Shown one piece after another: positions 7,844-16,169 of a stretch of DNA of 64,000 nucleotides; the stretch's first letter is position 1; each line of letters begins with the position of its first letter. A program made the position numbers and the translations under genes. Origin of the DNA: Robertmurraya massiliosenegalensis JC6 (lineage in GTDB: Bacteria > Bacillota > Bacilli > Bacillales > Cytobacillaceae); the NCBI RefSeq assembly GCF_000311725.1, contig NZ_HE978516.1, positions 288,671 through 352,670 of the forward strand, written 5' to 3'. The notes below the pieces were generated by a model. That model saw only the letters and a list, made by a program, of their open reading frames with translations, was not told where the DNA came from and ran no database searches.

Positions 7844-10158
7844 TTCCCACTTTCTTTCATCTTCCACAACACTTCAGGGATCATCGGTAAGTAATTAATG
7901 TTCACTGAGAGTGCGGTTGAAAGACTATTTCCGAGAGCAGCTGGCATTCCAATTAGGGCATGTTCTCCGGCACCTCTTGCTCCAAATGGGGCATCAATTT
8001 GCGGGGTTTCCACAAAAGCGACTTCATATTTGGGATGCTCGCCAAATCTGATAGGCCGATAGGTTCGTAGTTGAGGATTTAACACCCTTCCTTCTTCATC
8101 AAAGCGAAACGTTTCTCTTGCCGCAAAGGATAAGCCCATACTCATCGAACCCTTTACCTGCCCCATTGCTGTTTTTTCATTAAGTACTTTTCCTACATCA
8201 ATAACCGCAACCGCCTTTAAGACTCGATATGTGTAGTCTCTTGTATTTAACTCGATTTCTACCCCTTGTGCGCCAACCGTCCACTCAGGACCAGGTCTTC
8301 CCGCACCCGTCTCTTTGTCTAAATGGGTCATCCCTCGAAGAATATACGTTCCACGACCAATGATTTGTCCGCCAATCGATGGTCCTTCAGGAAATGAGTA
8401 TCCATAAGCAATATCTTTAACAGGAATAAATTGCGTAGGATCATCCCTGACATACACTTTCCCGTAACCAACTTCTAAATCTTCCTTTGATACTCGCAAT
8501 AGAAAGGAAGCCAACTCTTTCAATTGTTTGATAACATCCTCGGCTGCCGTTAAAAGTGCTCGACCTGCCATAAATGTTCCTCGGCTTGCCACGGTTTTCC
8601 AATGCTCTGGCGTGCTTTGCGTGTTCACACCCATTTGCACGTGGATATCATCTATATCCATTTTTAGTTTTTCTGCAAGCATTTGCGCCAGCACTGTCTT
8701 CGTTCCCATCCCAATCTCCACGACTCCGGACATTACATTAATCGTTCCATCTTTATTAAATGTTAGAACGACTCCTGAACTAGCGTCTGGATCAATCGTT
8801 GATGTCTTCCATACACAACTAATTCCTTTTGCTCTTACTTTGTTATCTCCAAGTTCAATGACTTGCCCCTCTTCCCATTTGATCAATTCTTTCAATTTGT
8901 TTATACATTCGGGTAAATTCCCCACCGTACTAGAGTTTAAAACGACTTGTGTCGGAGTGGTGTGTCCTGGCAGAATCGCATTGCGTGCTCTCAGTTCAAG
9001 CTTATCCATATAAAGTTTCTGCGCCAGCACATCCATCGTTCGTTCAAAGGCAAAATGAACTTCCGAATGACTAAATCCTCGGAACGGAGCAGGAAAGGGA
9101 TGGTTCGTATACATACACAAGGAGTCACACCAAATATTTTCAATATGATATGGCCCTGTGCAATCAACTGCTCCTGCCCGGCTTAAATCAATCGCTTTAT
9201 CAGAATAAGCTCCTCCATCCCATAAAAGGAGAATTTCTGCTACTTTGAGCTTCCCTTCCCTTGTCGAACCTAACTTCACCTTCGCTTCCAATCCGATATG
9301 ACCAGGAGAGGTCACCATATCTTCCTCTCGTGTATTGATGATTTTCACCAATCTTCCATTTACCGCTTTTGTCGCCAGATAAGCGAGTAGTTCAAGCTGC
9401 ACTGACGCTTTTCCCCCAAATCCCCCTCCAACTAATGGGGTGTTCACGATAATACTTCCTAAATCAACACCAAAATAATCCGCTATTAATCTTTTAATCA
9501 TAAAAGGAGCTTGAGAGGATGCAGTTAATTCAACCATTCCATCAGGATGTATTTGAGCAAAGGTTGCACGTGTTTCCATGGCGACATGGTCAGAAGGTCT
9601 AAAGGCAAACTTCTCTTCAACGATTACATCACTTTCTTGCCATCCCCTTTCCCAGTTTCCTTTGCGAATTTGCGTTTTGCAAGCAATATTTGTCCCCGGC
9701 ACAGGGTAGACCATATTAAACTTTTCATAGTTTTCAAGGTTAGGATGTAATAACGCAGCATCTTTTTTTAATGCTTCAGATGGTGAATTTACTACCGGGA
9801 GCAATTCATACTCAACTTTGATTGCTTCTGCACCTTGTTTTGCCAAATAAGGGGTATCAGCGACCACTACGGCGACCACTTCTCCATAATACCGAACCCG
9901 CTCCTTTGCAATCGGGTAGCGATCCCTTAATTCCTCGCCTGTGAGCGGTAAACTTTCCCCTGTAATTATCGCACGAATTCCCTTTATTTTTTCGGCAATG
10001 GATGTATCAAGTTGTTTAATATTTGCATGTGCATATGGACTTGTCACCAATCGTCCGTAGAGCATCTCTTTTGTTTCAAAGTCAGCTGTATATGTTGCAT
10101 GCCCCGTTACTTTTTCAAGGGAATCCTTGCGCATAACTCCTTTTCCGATAATATGCAT
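7840..10158 (-). CDS. pucD: xanthine dehydrogenase family molybdopterin-binding subunit
   Basis: Catalytic molybdenum-cofactor subunit, about 772 residues. Visible family marks: the ald/xan dehydrogenase a/b hammerhead domain at residues 10-115, VGGGFGGKAS near 245, PAPFRGFSHSEVHFAFER near 365, VEIGMGTKTVLAQ near 480 (the family usually has GQG here), and the active-site GARGAGEHALIG near the C-terminus that carries the catalytic Glu. Start was set at the internal ATG at 10158 because AGAGGG lies seven bases before it, while the first ATG (10176) has no site and overlaps the pucB remnant. Probably acts on purines by comparison with pucD, but other hydroxylase substrates are possible. Confidence 0.88.
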   Translation of the reverse strand: MHIIGKGVMRKDSLEKVTGHATYTADFETKEMLYGRLVTSPYAHANIKQLDTSIAEKIKGIRAIITGESLPLTGEELRDRYPIAKERVRYYGEVVAVVVADTPYLAKQGAEAIKVEYELLPVVNSPSEALKKDAALLHPNLENYEKFNMVYPVPGTNIACKTQIRKGNWERGWQESDVIVEEKFAFRPSDHVAMETRATFAQIHPDGMVELTASSQAPFMIKRLIADYFGVDLGSIIVNTPLVGGGFGGKASVQLELLAYLATKAVNGRLVKIINTREEDMVTSPGHIGLEAKVKLGSTREGKLKVAEILLLWDGGAYSDKAIDLSRAGAVDCTGPYHIENIWCDSLCMYTNHPFPAPFRGFSHSEVHFAFERTMDVLAQKLYMDKLELRARNAILPGHTTPTQVVLNSSTVGNLPECINKLKELIKWEEGQVIELGDNKVRAKGISCVWKTSTIDPDASSGVVLTFNKDGTINVMSGVVEIGMGTKTVLAQMLAEKLKMDIDDIHVQMGVNTQSTPEHWKTVASRGTFMAGRALLTAAEDVIKQLKELASFLLRVSKEDLEVGYGKVYVRDDPTQFIPVKDIAYGYSFPEGPSIGGQIIGRGTYILRGMTHLDKETGAGRPGPEWTVGAQGVEIELNTRDYTYRVLKAVAVIDVGKVLNEKTAMGQVKGSMSMGLSFAARETFRFDEEGRVLNPQLRTYRPIRFGEHPKYEVAFVETPQIDAPFGARGAGEHALIGMPAALGNSLSTALSVNINYLPMIPEVLWKMKESGK

Positions 10159-10172
10159 GGAATGGCCCTCTT

Positions 10173-10459
10173 TCATGTTAATTTATCGGTTATTTCTCTA
10201 TATTCTTCTCTTGTATCAATATCGATAAATAGCTTTTCATCTTCAAACGGTACGCTTTTTCCGATTATTTGTGGATCGTTTGTGAGAATATGCTTTAATC
10301 CTCGATCACCACTCAATTGGTCAACGAATGAAAAAAGCACTTTTCCAATGAGAAGTGGTGGTCTTATTATATTTTGATAGCTTGATGCGACATAGTATAG
10401 TTGCTCTTTATCAAACCTGCTGCTAGATAAATTCCGACGATATAATGATTATTTTCCAT
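10173..10459 (-). pseudogene. pucB: MocA/PucB-like molybdenum cofactor nucleotidyltransferase, internal deletion
   Basis: A fossil that keeps both ends of the gene. The start ATG overlaps the xdhC stop and reads MENNHYIVGIYLAAG, the N-terminus and first part of the nucleotide-binding LAAG loop. The sequence then jumps into the C-terminal end of the family in another frame (EQLYYVASSYQNIIRPPLL, later LSGDRGLKHIL), ending in a TGA at the start of the Mo-subunit gene. Intact MocA/PucB is about 200 residues, so roughly 110-120 central codons are gone. The gene matures the Mo cofactor in related operons; its loss questions whether the enzyme is fully active or relies on another copy. Confidence 0.75.
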
Positions 10460-11417
10460 GGTTCATCCTATAGGTTTGAATGATTTCAGCCATAATGCTG
10501 ACCGCGATCTCTTCTGGGCCTTGTGCTCCAATCGGTAATCCAATTGGATAATGGATGTGGTCTCGATTGATCGGATCAGGCAGAAGCCGTCTCGTTCTTT
10601 CTTTCGAACCTAGAATCCCTATGTACGCTGGCGAAAAATTTAAAACAGCATGTAAAAATTCTTGATCTTTGGAAAAATGATGACTCATAATCACGATGAA
10701 ATGACTTTGAGAGATGCGTAGTAAATCGACTATGTGAGAAGGAGAACCAATATAGTACTCGTGCGCATTAGGGAAGCATTCTTCATTGCAAAGCCCTGAT
10801 CTCCAATCGCATAGCTTCACAATAAATCCAATTTTTGAAGCGAGATCAACTAAGGTTATCGCATCCTCTCCTGCCCCAAATACGCATAAAATCGGTGGTG
10901 GTGTAAAGTAATAAGTAAACCGATATCCTTCATCGGTTCTATAAAAAGTGGGCAAAGAGCTTGTGACAAGGTCCTCATCTATGATTTCAAAAGCACTTTT
11001 TTTCACGGTAAAATCCTCACTAAATTCTTTTTCATGATAGACCGCATAACCTTGTACTAACGCTTCTTTTACACTGAGTAAGCTAGTATGCAATGATTGG
11101 GTTATTGGTTCTACAAGAATTCGGATTACCCCATTACAGCCCATTCCTTGGCCCCATCCTACATCATCAATGGCACTCGTATCATAGATGACAGTTTGAG
11201 GGATTTCTGTTTGGAAAATTTCTCTACATCTTAAAAGCAAATCTTCCTCCAAACAGCCAGCAGACAGCATTCCTACTTTCTCCCCATTTTCTTTTATAAT
11301 CATGAACGTGCCTTCTCGTAAGTAAGCAGAACCTTCGATTTGGATAATTGTGGCAAGAATGCATTTCTCGTTCTCATCTTGTATGCTTTCTAATATTTTC
11401 AGCGTGGATAACATCAT
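10449..11417 (-). CDS. pucA: XdhC/CoxI family molybdenum hydroxylase maturation protein
   Basis: Cytoplasmic chaperone that supplies sulfurated molybdenum cofactor to xanthine-dehydrogenase-type enzymes. The 322 residues comprise the XdhC/CoxI N-terminal domain (SAGCLEEDLLLR near residue 53, with its conserved Cys) and a C-terminal Rossmann domain (PPILCVFGAGEDAITL near 185, then GILGSKERTRRLL and HYPIGLPIGAQGPEEIAVSI). It is first of the operon and its stop overlaps the start of the pucB fossil. A GGTGG-type site precedes the double ATG start. Corresponds to PucA of B. subtilis by domain and position. Confidence 0.88.
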   Translation of the reverse strand: MMLSTLKILESIQDENEKCILATIIQIEGSAYLREGTFMIIKENGEKVGMLSAGCLEEDLLLRCREIFQTEIPQTVIYDTSAIDDVGWGQGMGCNGVIRILVEPITQSLHTSLLSVKEALVQGYAVYHEKEFSEDFTVKKSAFEIIDEDLVTSSLPTFYRTDEGYRFTYYFTPPPILCVFGAGEDAITLVDLASKIGFIVKLCDWRSGLCNEECFPNAHEYYIGSPSHIVDLLRISQSHFIVIMSHHFSKDQEFLHAVLNFSPAYIGILGSKERTRRLLPDPINRDHIHYPIGLPIGAQGPEEIAVSIMAEIIQTYRMNHGK

Positions 11418-11564
11418 TTTTCACCACCCAATTTTTACCTCATACTTTAGAATTTATGAAGTAACGTATGGAAAAATCACACGAAAAATGTGAAACCTGC
11501 TTGTGGACATCACCAAACAGCTTCATCATGCATAATCAAAAACCACATCATCAATACTAACGAT

Positions 11565-12842
11565 ATGAAAATTCTCAAGCCGATCATTTTGACCATTTTA
11601 TTTTTATGTTTTGCTAATGATGTTTTTGCTGATGAGTTAATTACAGTGAAATTGAGGAATTACATAGGAAATACTTCTGAACTATCATTACGATTAAAGG
11701 GGGAGTATTTAACATTAGATCCAGCCTTGAATCTTAAAGAAGGGAATGAATACACACTTTTAGTAAAAGGGAAGAAACTGGTACTTAAACAAGGCAAATC
11801 AAAAATCAAAGTCGATAAACCTTTTATTTTATACCCTAAATCATATGATGAAGAGCATTTAGTTTATATTAATGATAGACCTTATATGGGGGCAGTCGAA
11901 TTCCATATCGAGGAAAAAAACAATATTCGCCCTGTGAACCAACTTCTTTTAGAAGATTACTTAAAGGGGGTTGTCCCGTTTGAAGTTTTCCCCACTTGGG
12001 ATATTGAAGCGCTAAAAGCACAAACATTGGCCGCTCGAACATATACGATTATGCATAAAGATTCTACGCTTGATGATACCATTCAATATCAAGTCTATGG
12101 AGGATATAGTGATTTTGCGAAAACGAATCAAGCTGTCATCGATACGAAAGGCGAAATTATCACGTTTAAGAATAAACCGATTAGTACCTTCTATTCGGCC
12201 AGTAATGGTGGGATGACAGAAAGCAATAAAAATGTTTGGGGCGGTGAGCCGACTCCTTATTTTCCCATCAAATCCGATCCGTTTGATCCGATTCAGCCAT
12301 GGAGCTTCACCTTGAATAAAACGCAAATTGATTTAGATGAAGTGAATTGGGAGCAGTCTAATTGGTGGGATAAATTAGAGGAAAAAGATAAGAAAATTAC
12401 AGATTCTATGAAAAATTGGCTCCAGAACAATGGATATATCGGGGATATTAAAATATTGAGCATTCCCCATTTTTCAATCGAAAAGGGTAAAAACGAGTCC
12501 TCTCGCTCGGTCGAAGGTTCTTTCCATCTTGAATTTATGAGAAGACTATTTGATGGAACAGTTTTATTTGAGAAGCTTTCACTAGACAATGTTGAATTAA
12601 AGAAAATCAGACCTATCATCAGCGGAGTTCATTTTAAAAGCTATTTAATCAGCTCTTTTGAGGGAACACCAGATTCTTATAAGGTTAGTGGGAAAGGAAA
12701 CGGTCATGGAGTTGGCATGAGTCAGTGGGGAGCCAGCATAATGGCTGACAAAGGGAAAAGCTATAAAGAAATTATTGAGCACTATTATCCCGGGACGGAA
12801 ATTGAAGTTTATGAAAGCCAGGAGGAAACGGTGAATAAGTGA
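11565..12842 (+). CDS. SpoIID/LytB domain-containing secreted protein
   Basis: Exported protein of the SpoIID/LytB family, whose members bind or cleave peptidoglycan during engulfment and spore cortex or vegetative wall remodelling. I placed the start at the ATG at 11565, which gives a classical signal peptide ending near VFADE; the longer GTG-started frame adds 25 polar residues. The core family motifs are present: LLLEDYLKGVVPFEV, ALKAQTLAARTYT, FYSASNGG, and GNGHGVGMSQWGA near the C-terminus. About 425 residues. No clear ribosome binding site precedes the chosen start, so initiation is uncertain. It stands alone, divergent from xdhC, and is not the spoIID of the spoIIQ locus by context. 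Confidence 0.82.
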   Translation: MKILKPIILTILFLCFANDVFADELITVKLRNYIGNTSELSLRLKGEYLTLDPALNLKEGNEYTLLVKGKKLVLKQGKSKIKVDKPFILYPKSYDEEHLVYINDRPYMGAVEFHIEEKNNIRPVNQLLLEDYLKGVVPFEVFPTWDIEALKAQTLAARTYTIMHKDSTLDDTIQYQVYGGYSDFAKTNQAVIDTKGEIITFKNKPISTFYSASNGGMTESNKNVWGGEPTPYFPIKSDPFDPIQPWSFTLNKTQIDLDEVNWEQSNWWDKLEEKDKKITDSMKNWLQNNGYIGDIKILSIPHFSIEKGKNESSRSVEGSFHLEFMRRLFDGTVLFEKLSLDNVELKKIRPIISGVHFKSYLISSFEGTPDSYKVSGKGNGHGVGMSQWGASIMADKGKSYKEIIEHYYPGTEIEVYESQEETVNK

Positions 12843-12968
12843 AACTCTTTTTTACAAAGGTTGTTTCTTTATGAATGTGAGCATCATTTCCTCAGAAAAA
12901 CAAGTAGCGAATAGTGGTGTACAAAATAATGTGTAGCACACGGCATTCGAACATTTACGAAAAACGAC

Positions 12969-13015
12969 AATCAAGCCCAGAACAGCGATCATTAAAAGAG
13001 CGTTCTTGATTTTTT
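12969..13015 (+). terminator. probable terminator after the SpoIID-like gene
   Basis: AATCAAG (12969-12975) pairs with CTTGATT (13005-13011), with further inner pairing (AAC/GTT), followed by a run of six T. It lies 130 bases after the stop codon. Confidence 0.45.
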
Positions 13016-13016
13016 G

Positions 13017-13107
13017 CGTTGTCCTCATAGGGACACTCTATGAGGACAACGTTCACGTTCACTGGTTTTCCTCTCGACTTTGTCCTCATGAACACTCTAT
13101 GAGGGCA
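13017..13107. repeat. pair of short hairpins with TGTCC/GGACA ends
   Basis: A perfect 14-bp inverted repeat (13017-13030 with 13038-13051) built on TTGTCCTCATAG with a 7-base loop is followed 30 bases later by a second, imperfect copy (TGTCCTCAT at 13081-13089, ATGAGGGCA at 13099-13107). The central ACACTCTATGAGG is shared. Neither is followed by a T run, so they are not simple terminators. They lie between convergent genes. Confidence 0.7.
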
Positions 13108-13154
13108 TCCTTCACTAGGTTTCCTCCCTCACACACTCTAATCCCTCGATATTC

Positions 13155-13577
13155 TTACTTTCTTACCTGAACTCTGTCTCTTTTTTTGAGAGCTTTTCGA
13201 TTTGCTCTTGATAATTTTTTTCGACCTTGTGGCTGTTCTTCCACCGCCGTTTTTTTCGGATAAAGCAGGATCGGCAACAAAAATGTAAGAACAAGCCCCA
13301 TTAAATAAAGCACCACCAGATAATAGATATCTTTCACTTCTTCACTCATTAAATCCAAGAACAATCCACTACTCGGCATGTAATATCCTGGGATACCAAT
13401 AAAACCAATAATAACAATAGAAACAAGGTATATTTTCCAAATTTTCGATTCACTTGGTTTATACATTCCATCCGCAATCACTTTTGCTTTTGAAAAAAGA
13501 AATATTACGTATGACAAATAAAAAATAAGGCCTGCCCAAAAGTAAAGAGTCCCAAAATAGACGAAGAAAAATGGCAT
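13155..13577 (-). CDS. small membrane protein with basic tail, unknown function
   Basis: 140 residues with about four hydrophobic segments (residues 2-28, 47-66, 83-110) and a strongly basic C-terminal tail rich in Lys and Arg (KKLSRANRKALKKRDR). The tail suggests a cytoplasmic C-terminus contacting the membrane surface or nucleic acid, which is inference. I recognise no family. It follows a smaller membrane-protein gene on the same strand by 46 bases, so they may be co-transcribed. Confidence 0.6.
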   Translation of the reverse strand: MPFFFVYFGTLYFWAGLIFYLSYVIFLFSKAKVIADGMYKPSESKIWKIYLVSIVIIGFIGIPGYYMPSSGLFLDLMSEEVKDIYYLVVLYLMGLVLTFLLPILLYPKKTAVEEQPQGRKKLSRANRKALKKRDRVQVRK

Positions 13578-13622
13578 TAGAAGAGAAATACCTAAGTTAA
13601 AAACAAAAAAAAATTCATCAAC

Positions 13623-13838
13623 CTAGATATTTCTCATATTCCCACCCTTGTTTCCAAGCACGCCATCCAATGTACACTTGACTAAAGAGAAGAAGAAAAA
13701 AATAATAAAAAGTACAAACGAAAAGACCACTAATGTTACGAGTGTAGTGTATATTAAATGCATCATGACTAACCCCAAAACATAAGGGCTCTTAATATAG
13801 CTTTTAAATGTCCGCTCCAGCTCTTCTTGCTTTATCAT
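13623..13838 (-). CDS. small membrane protein, unknown function
   Basis: 71 residues with a charged N-terminus (about 15 residues) and one long or two short hydrophobic segments at residues 20-55. The start ATG is preceded by AAAGGGTGG at suitable distance, which supports it as a real gene. It probably forms a two-gene unit with the larger membrane protein downstream. No recognisable family. Confidence 0.5.
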   Translation of the reverse strand: MIKQEELERTFKSYIKSPYVLGLVMMHLIYTTLVTLVVFSFVLFIIFFFFSLVKCTLDGVLGNKGGNMRNI

Positions 13839-14019
13839 CTCAAATCCACCCTTTTCATTTTATATGTTTATTTACTACGGCTCTAAAGGGCGGAAGTTTC
13901 AGATTGAAAAAAGGCTTTCTTCACACACTTGTTTTTATCTACATTGCTTTTCTTCGAAATAATATCAATGTTAGAACGTTTAATATAATGGTAACGATCA
14001 AAAATACTACAGAAAAAAA

Positions 14020-14268
14020 TTATTCTACTTCACCTTCCCATGCTAACATTCCACCGACCATATTCATCACCTGAAATCCACGTGATTCTAAAAATTGAGA
14101 CGCACGCCCACTTCTACCTCCTGAGTGGTACACGATAACAAATTCCTTTGGTTTTTCTAATTCATGCAATCGAAATTCTAATAATCCTAAAGGAATATTT
14201 ATTGCACTAGCGATTTTACTATTTTTTACCTCTTCTGCTTCTAGTTCCTTTGCTGTTATTTGCCTCAT
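14020..14268 (-). CDS. rhodanese-like domain protein lacking the catalytic cysteine
   Basis: Single rhodanese homology domain of about 82 residues. The C-terminal half matches the family well (RSGRASQFLESRGFQVMN, GGMLAWEG). The active-site loop normally reads C-x-x-G-x-R-S, but here it is YHSGGRS: the cysteine position is lost and one residue is missing, leaving His48-Ser49. It therefore cannot form the usual persulfide and may act as a binding or regulatory domain. Start was set at the ATG at 14268, preceded by AAGGAG; ten upstream codons lack a site. It begins 12 bases after the MBL hydrolase gene, so the two share an operon. Confidence 0.82.
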   Translation of the reverse strand: MRQITAKELEAEEVKNSKIASAINIPLGLLEFRLHELEKPKEFVIVYHSGGRSGRASQFLESRGFQVMNMVGGMLAWEGEVE

Positions 14269-14279
14269 CAAGATTCTCC

Positions 14280-15245
14280 TTATAGATGTCTCCACCATAG
14301 ATTGGATGGAAAGTCCTTTGAATCAACCAAAACAGTTTCTCCGATTTTGGGTGTCAACATGCGCACTTCGTTCTTCAATGCAGCTTCCATGGCTCTTTCA
14401 ACTGGATCCGTCCAGGAATGATAAGCCAAAGTAAATCCTCCCCAATGCACAGGTAGTAAAATGTCTCCTTTTACATCAAGGTGCGCTTGTACCGTTTCCT
14501 CTGGTTTCATATGAATCGCTGACCATCGTTCGTCATACTGTCCACATTCCATTAAGGTTACATTAAACGGACCATACTTTTTTCCAATGTCTTTAAAATG
14601 CGGTCCATAGCCACTGTCTCCACTGTAAAAAACCTTGCATTCTTGACCTAGAATGACCCATGAACACCACAAAGTCGTGTTACGATCATGTAACCCTCTT
14701 CCTGAAAAATGCCTTGCAGGAGTACAAGCTAGAGTTAGATCGTTGAACTGAATTTCCTCCCACCAGTCATGCTCAGAAATCTTATCAGCGGCCACTCCCC
14801 ATTTTATTAAATGTTTGCGAACTCCTAGAGGAACGATGAATCGAGAGGCTTTATCTTTTAAGCGTTGAATCGATTGATCATCCAAATGGTCATAATGGTC
14901 GTGTGAAATCATCACTGCGTCAAGCTGAGGATAATCATCGAGCATATCCAATAAGTTACCCGTATATCTCTTTGTACCGACCCATGGTACAGGTGATGGT
15001 CGTAAATTAAACATCGGGTCGAATAAGATCTTCTTGCCTTCTATTTCAAGGTAAAAAGCGGAATGACCAAACCATGTAATTCGTGGACTATTCGCATTCA
15101 CTTCATTTACTTTAAACTGCTCTATAGCAAGCGTAACTGAAGGTCTGCGACTCGCTCTCCCCTTAACAGCATCCTTTAGCATGCTAATCATTGATTTCAA
15201 TCCCATATTCATCGTAGTAGTTATTTGATTTTCGAATTTTTTCAT
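14280..15245 (-). CDS. MBL-fold metallohydrolase (UlaG/NAPE-PLD-like)
   Basis: Metallo-beta-lactamase-fold hydrolase of 321 residues. Metal ligands are visible: SHDHYDHLD (HxHxDH motif), TPARHFSGRGL, FYSGDSGYGPHF and LPVHWGGF. ITWFGHSAFYLEIEGKKILF with FDPMF is typical of the UlaG/NAPE-PLD-like branch, which acts on phosphodiester or lactone substrates. An N-terminal extension of about 50 basic residues precedes the domain. The real substrate is unknown. It precedes a degenerate rhodanese, and a 7-bp inverted repeat lies just upstream of its start. Confidence 0.85.
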   Translation of the reverse strand: MKKFENQITTTMNMGLKSMISMLKDAVKGRASRRPSVTLAIEQFKVNEVNANSPRITWFGHSAFYLEIEGKKILFDPMFNLRPSPVPWVGTKRYTGNLLDMLDDYPQLDAVMISHDHYDHLDDQSIQRLKDKASRFIVPLGVRKHLIKWGVAADKISEHDWWEEIQFNDLTLACTPARHFSGRGLHDRNTTLWCSWVILGQECKVFYSGDSGYGPHFKDIGKKYGPFNVTLMECGQYDERWSAIHMKPEETVQAHLDVKGDILLPVHWGGFTLAYHSWTDPVERAMEAALKNEVRMLTPKIGETVLVDSKDFPSNLWWRHL

Positions 15246-15269
15246 GAAAATTGCCCCTGAATATTTTAT

Positions 15270-15292
15270 AGTGGTACCATTAAGATACCACT
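15270..15292. promoter_or_regulatory. inverted repeat upstream of the MBL hydrolase, possible operator
   Basis: AGTGGTA and TACCACT form a perfect 7-bp inverted repeat with a 9-base centre, 25 bases upstream of the MBL hydrolase start. Its size and position fit a repressor operator. No regulator gene can be assigned; the nearest is the divergent XRE gene starting at 15545. Confidence 0.35.
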
Positions 15293-15544
15293 TTCTTCGT
15301 TCTGATACATTTTTTAACCCCCTTAAAGAAACCGACCAGTATCCTTAATGACTCCCCTCATATTCTTGCATGATGGATTGTCCGTCCCCAATCAAGAAAG
15401 CCAAAAGCAGAACAGCTACGGTAACGAGCACGAACCATTACATATACATATCTTTTTTCAATTCTAAATCATACTCTACGGATCGTTTGTTGCTTATCTT
15501 CCTATCTCATCTTATGATGGCAATAGATTAGAGGAGGAAAAAGC

Positions 15545-16129
15545 ATGGACAATCGTAAAATTGGAGAGTTAATTTTATCTTTGCGAAAAGAAAAAGGCTT
15601 AACACAAAAACAATTAGCCGATCACATGAATATATCAGACAGAACCATCTCCAAATGGGAGCGTGGACTCGGATGTCCTGATATCTCACTATTACCAAGC
15701 CTGTCTGCTCTCTTGGGAGTGAATATAGAAAATATCTTAGATGGAGAATTATCAGCAAATGAATTCATTGGAGGAAATATGAAGAAGTCGTATTATTTTG
15801 TTTGTACAACTTGTCAAAATATCGTATTGGCAACTGGAAATATGAGCGTTTCCTGTTGTGGAAAAAAGCTTGAACCGTTAGTGGCAAAAAAGGCATCAGA
15901 TGATGAAAAAATGTCCGTTTCAGAAGTTGATCAAGAATGGTATATTTCGAGTGAACACCCCATGACAAAAGAACATTATATTTCATTTATTGCTTTTGCT
16001 ACAGGTGCTCAAGTACAGATGATCAAACAGTACCCTGAATGGGGGGTCCAAACACGAATTCCAAAACGCAAACATGGCATGCTATTATGGTATGATACGC
16101 AGCTTGGATTGTATTATCAGTATATTTGA
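15545..16129 (+). CDS. XRE-family regulator fused to a desulfoferrodoxin-like domain
   Basis: Two-domain protein of 194 residues. Residues 1-60 are a Cro/C1-type helix-turn-helix (LRKEKGLTQKQLADHMNIS, ISKWERGLG). Residues 80-194 resemble desulfoferrodoxin/superoxide reductase: CTTC at 87-90 and CC at 104-105 match the four-Cys rubredoxin-like iron site, and SEHPMTKEHY (His138, His144) matches the reductase histidine segment. The reductase's C-terminal CNxHGxW iron ligands are absent. This suggests an iron- or oxidant-sensing transcription factor rather than an enzyme, which is inference. Start ATG has a GAGGAGG-like site. A terminator follows directly. Confidence 0.8.
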   Translation: MDNRKIGELILSLRKEKGLTQKQLADHMNISDRTISKWERGLGCPDISLLPSLSALLGVNIENILDGELSANEFIGGNMKKSYYFVCTTCQNIVLATGNMSVSCCGKKLEPLVAKKASDDEKMSVSEVDQEWYISSEHPMTKEHYISFIAFATGAQVQMIKQYPEWGVQTRIPKRKHGMLLWYDTQLGLYYQYI

Positions 16130-16136
16130 TCCGATT

Positions 16137-16169
16137 CCCACACTGACTATTCGAAAGTGTGGGTTTTTT
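16137..16169 (+). terminator. intrinsic terminator after the XRE fusion gene
   Basis: CCCACACT (16137-16144) and AGTGTGGG (16156-16163) form a perfect stem followed by TTTTTT. It starts eight bases after the stop and separates the gene from the convergent MOSC gene. Confidence 0.85.

Noticed and set aside
12843-13155. Second terminator function for the 13.0 kb hairpins
   Set aside because: Neither hairpin is followed by a T tract; the upstream hairpin ending at 13015 already serves the SpoIID-like gene.
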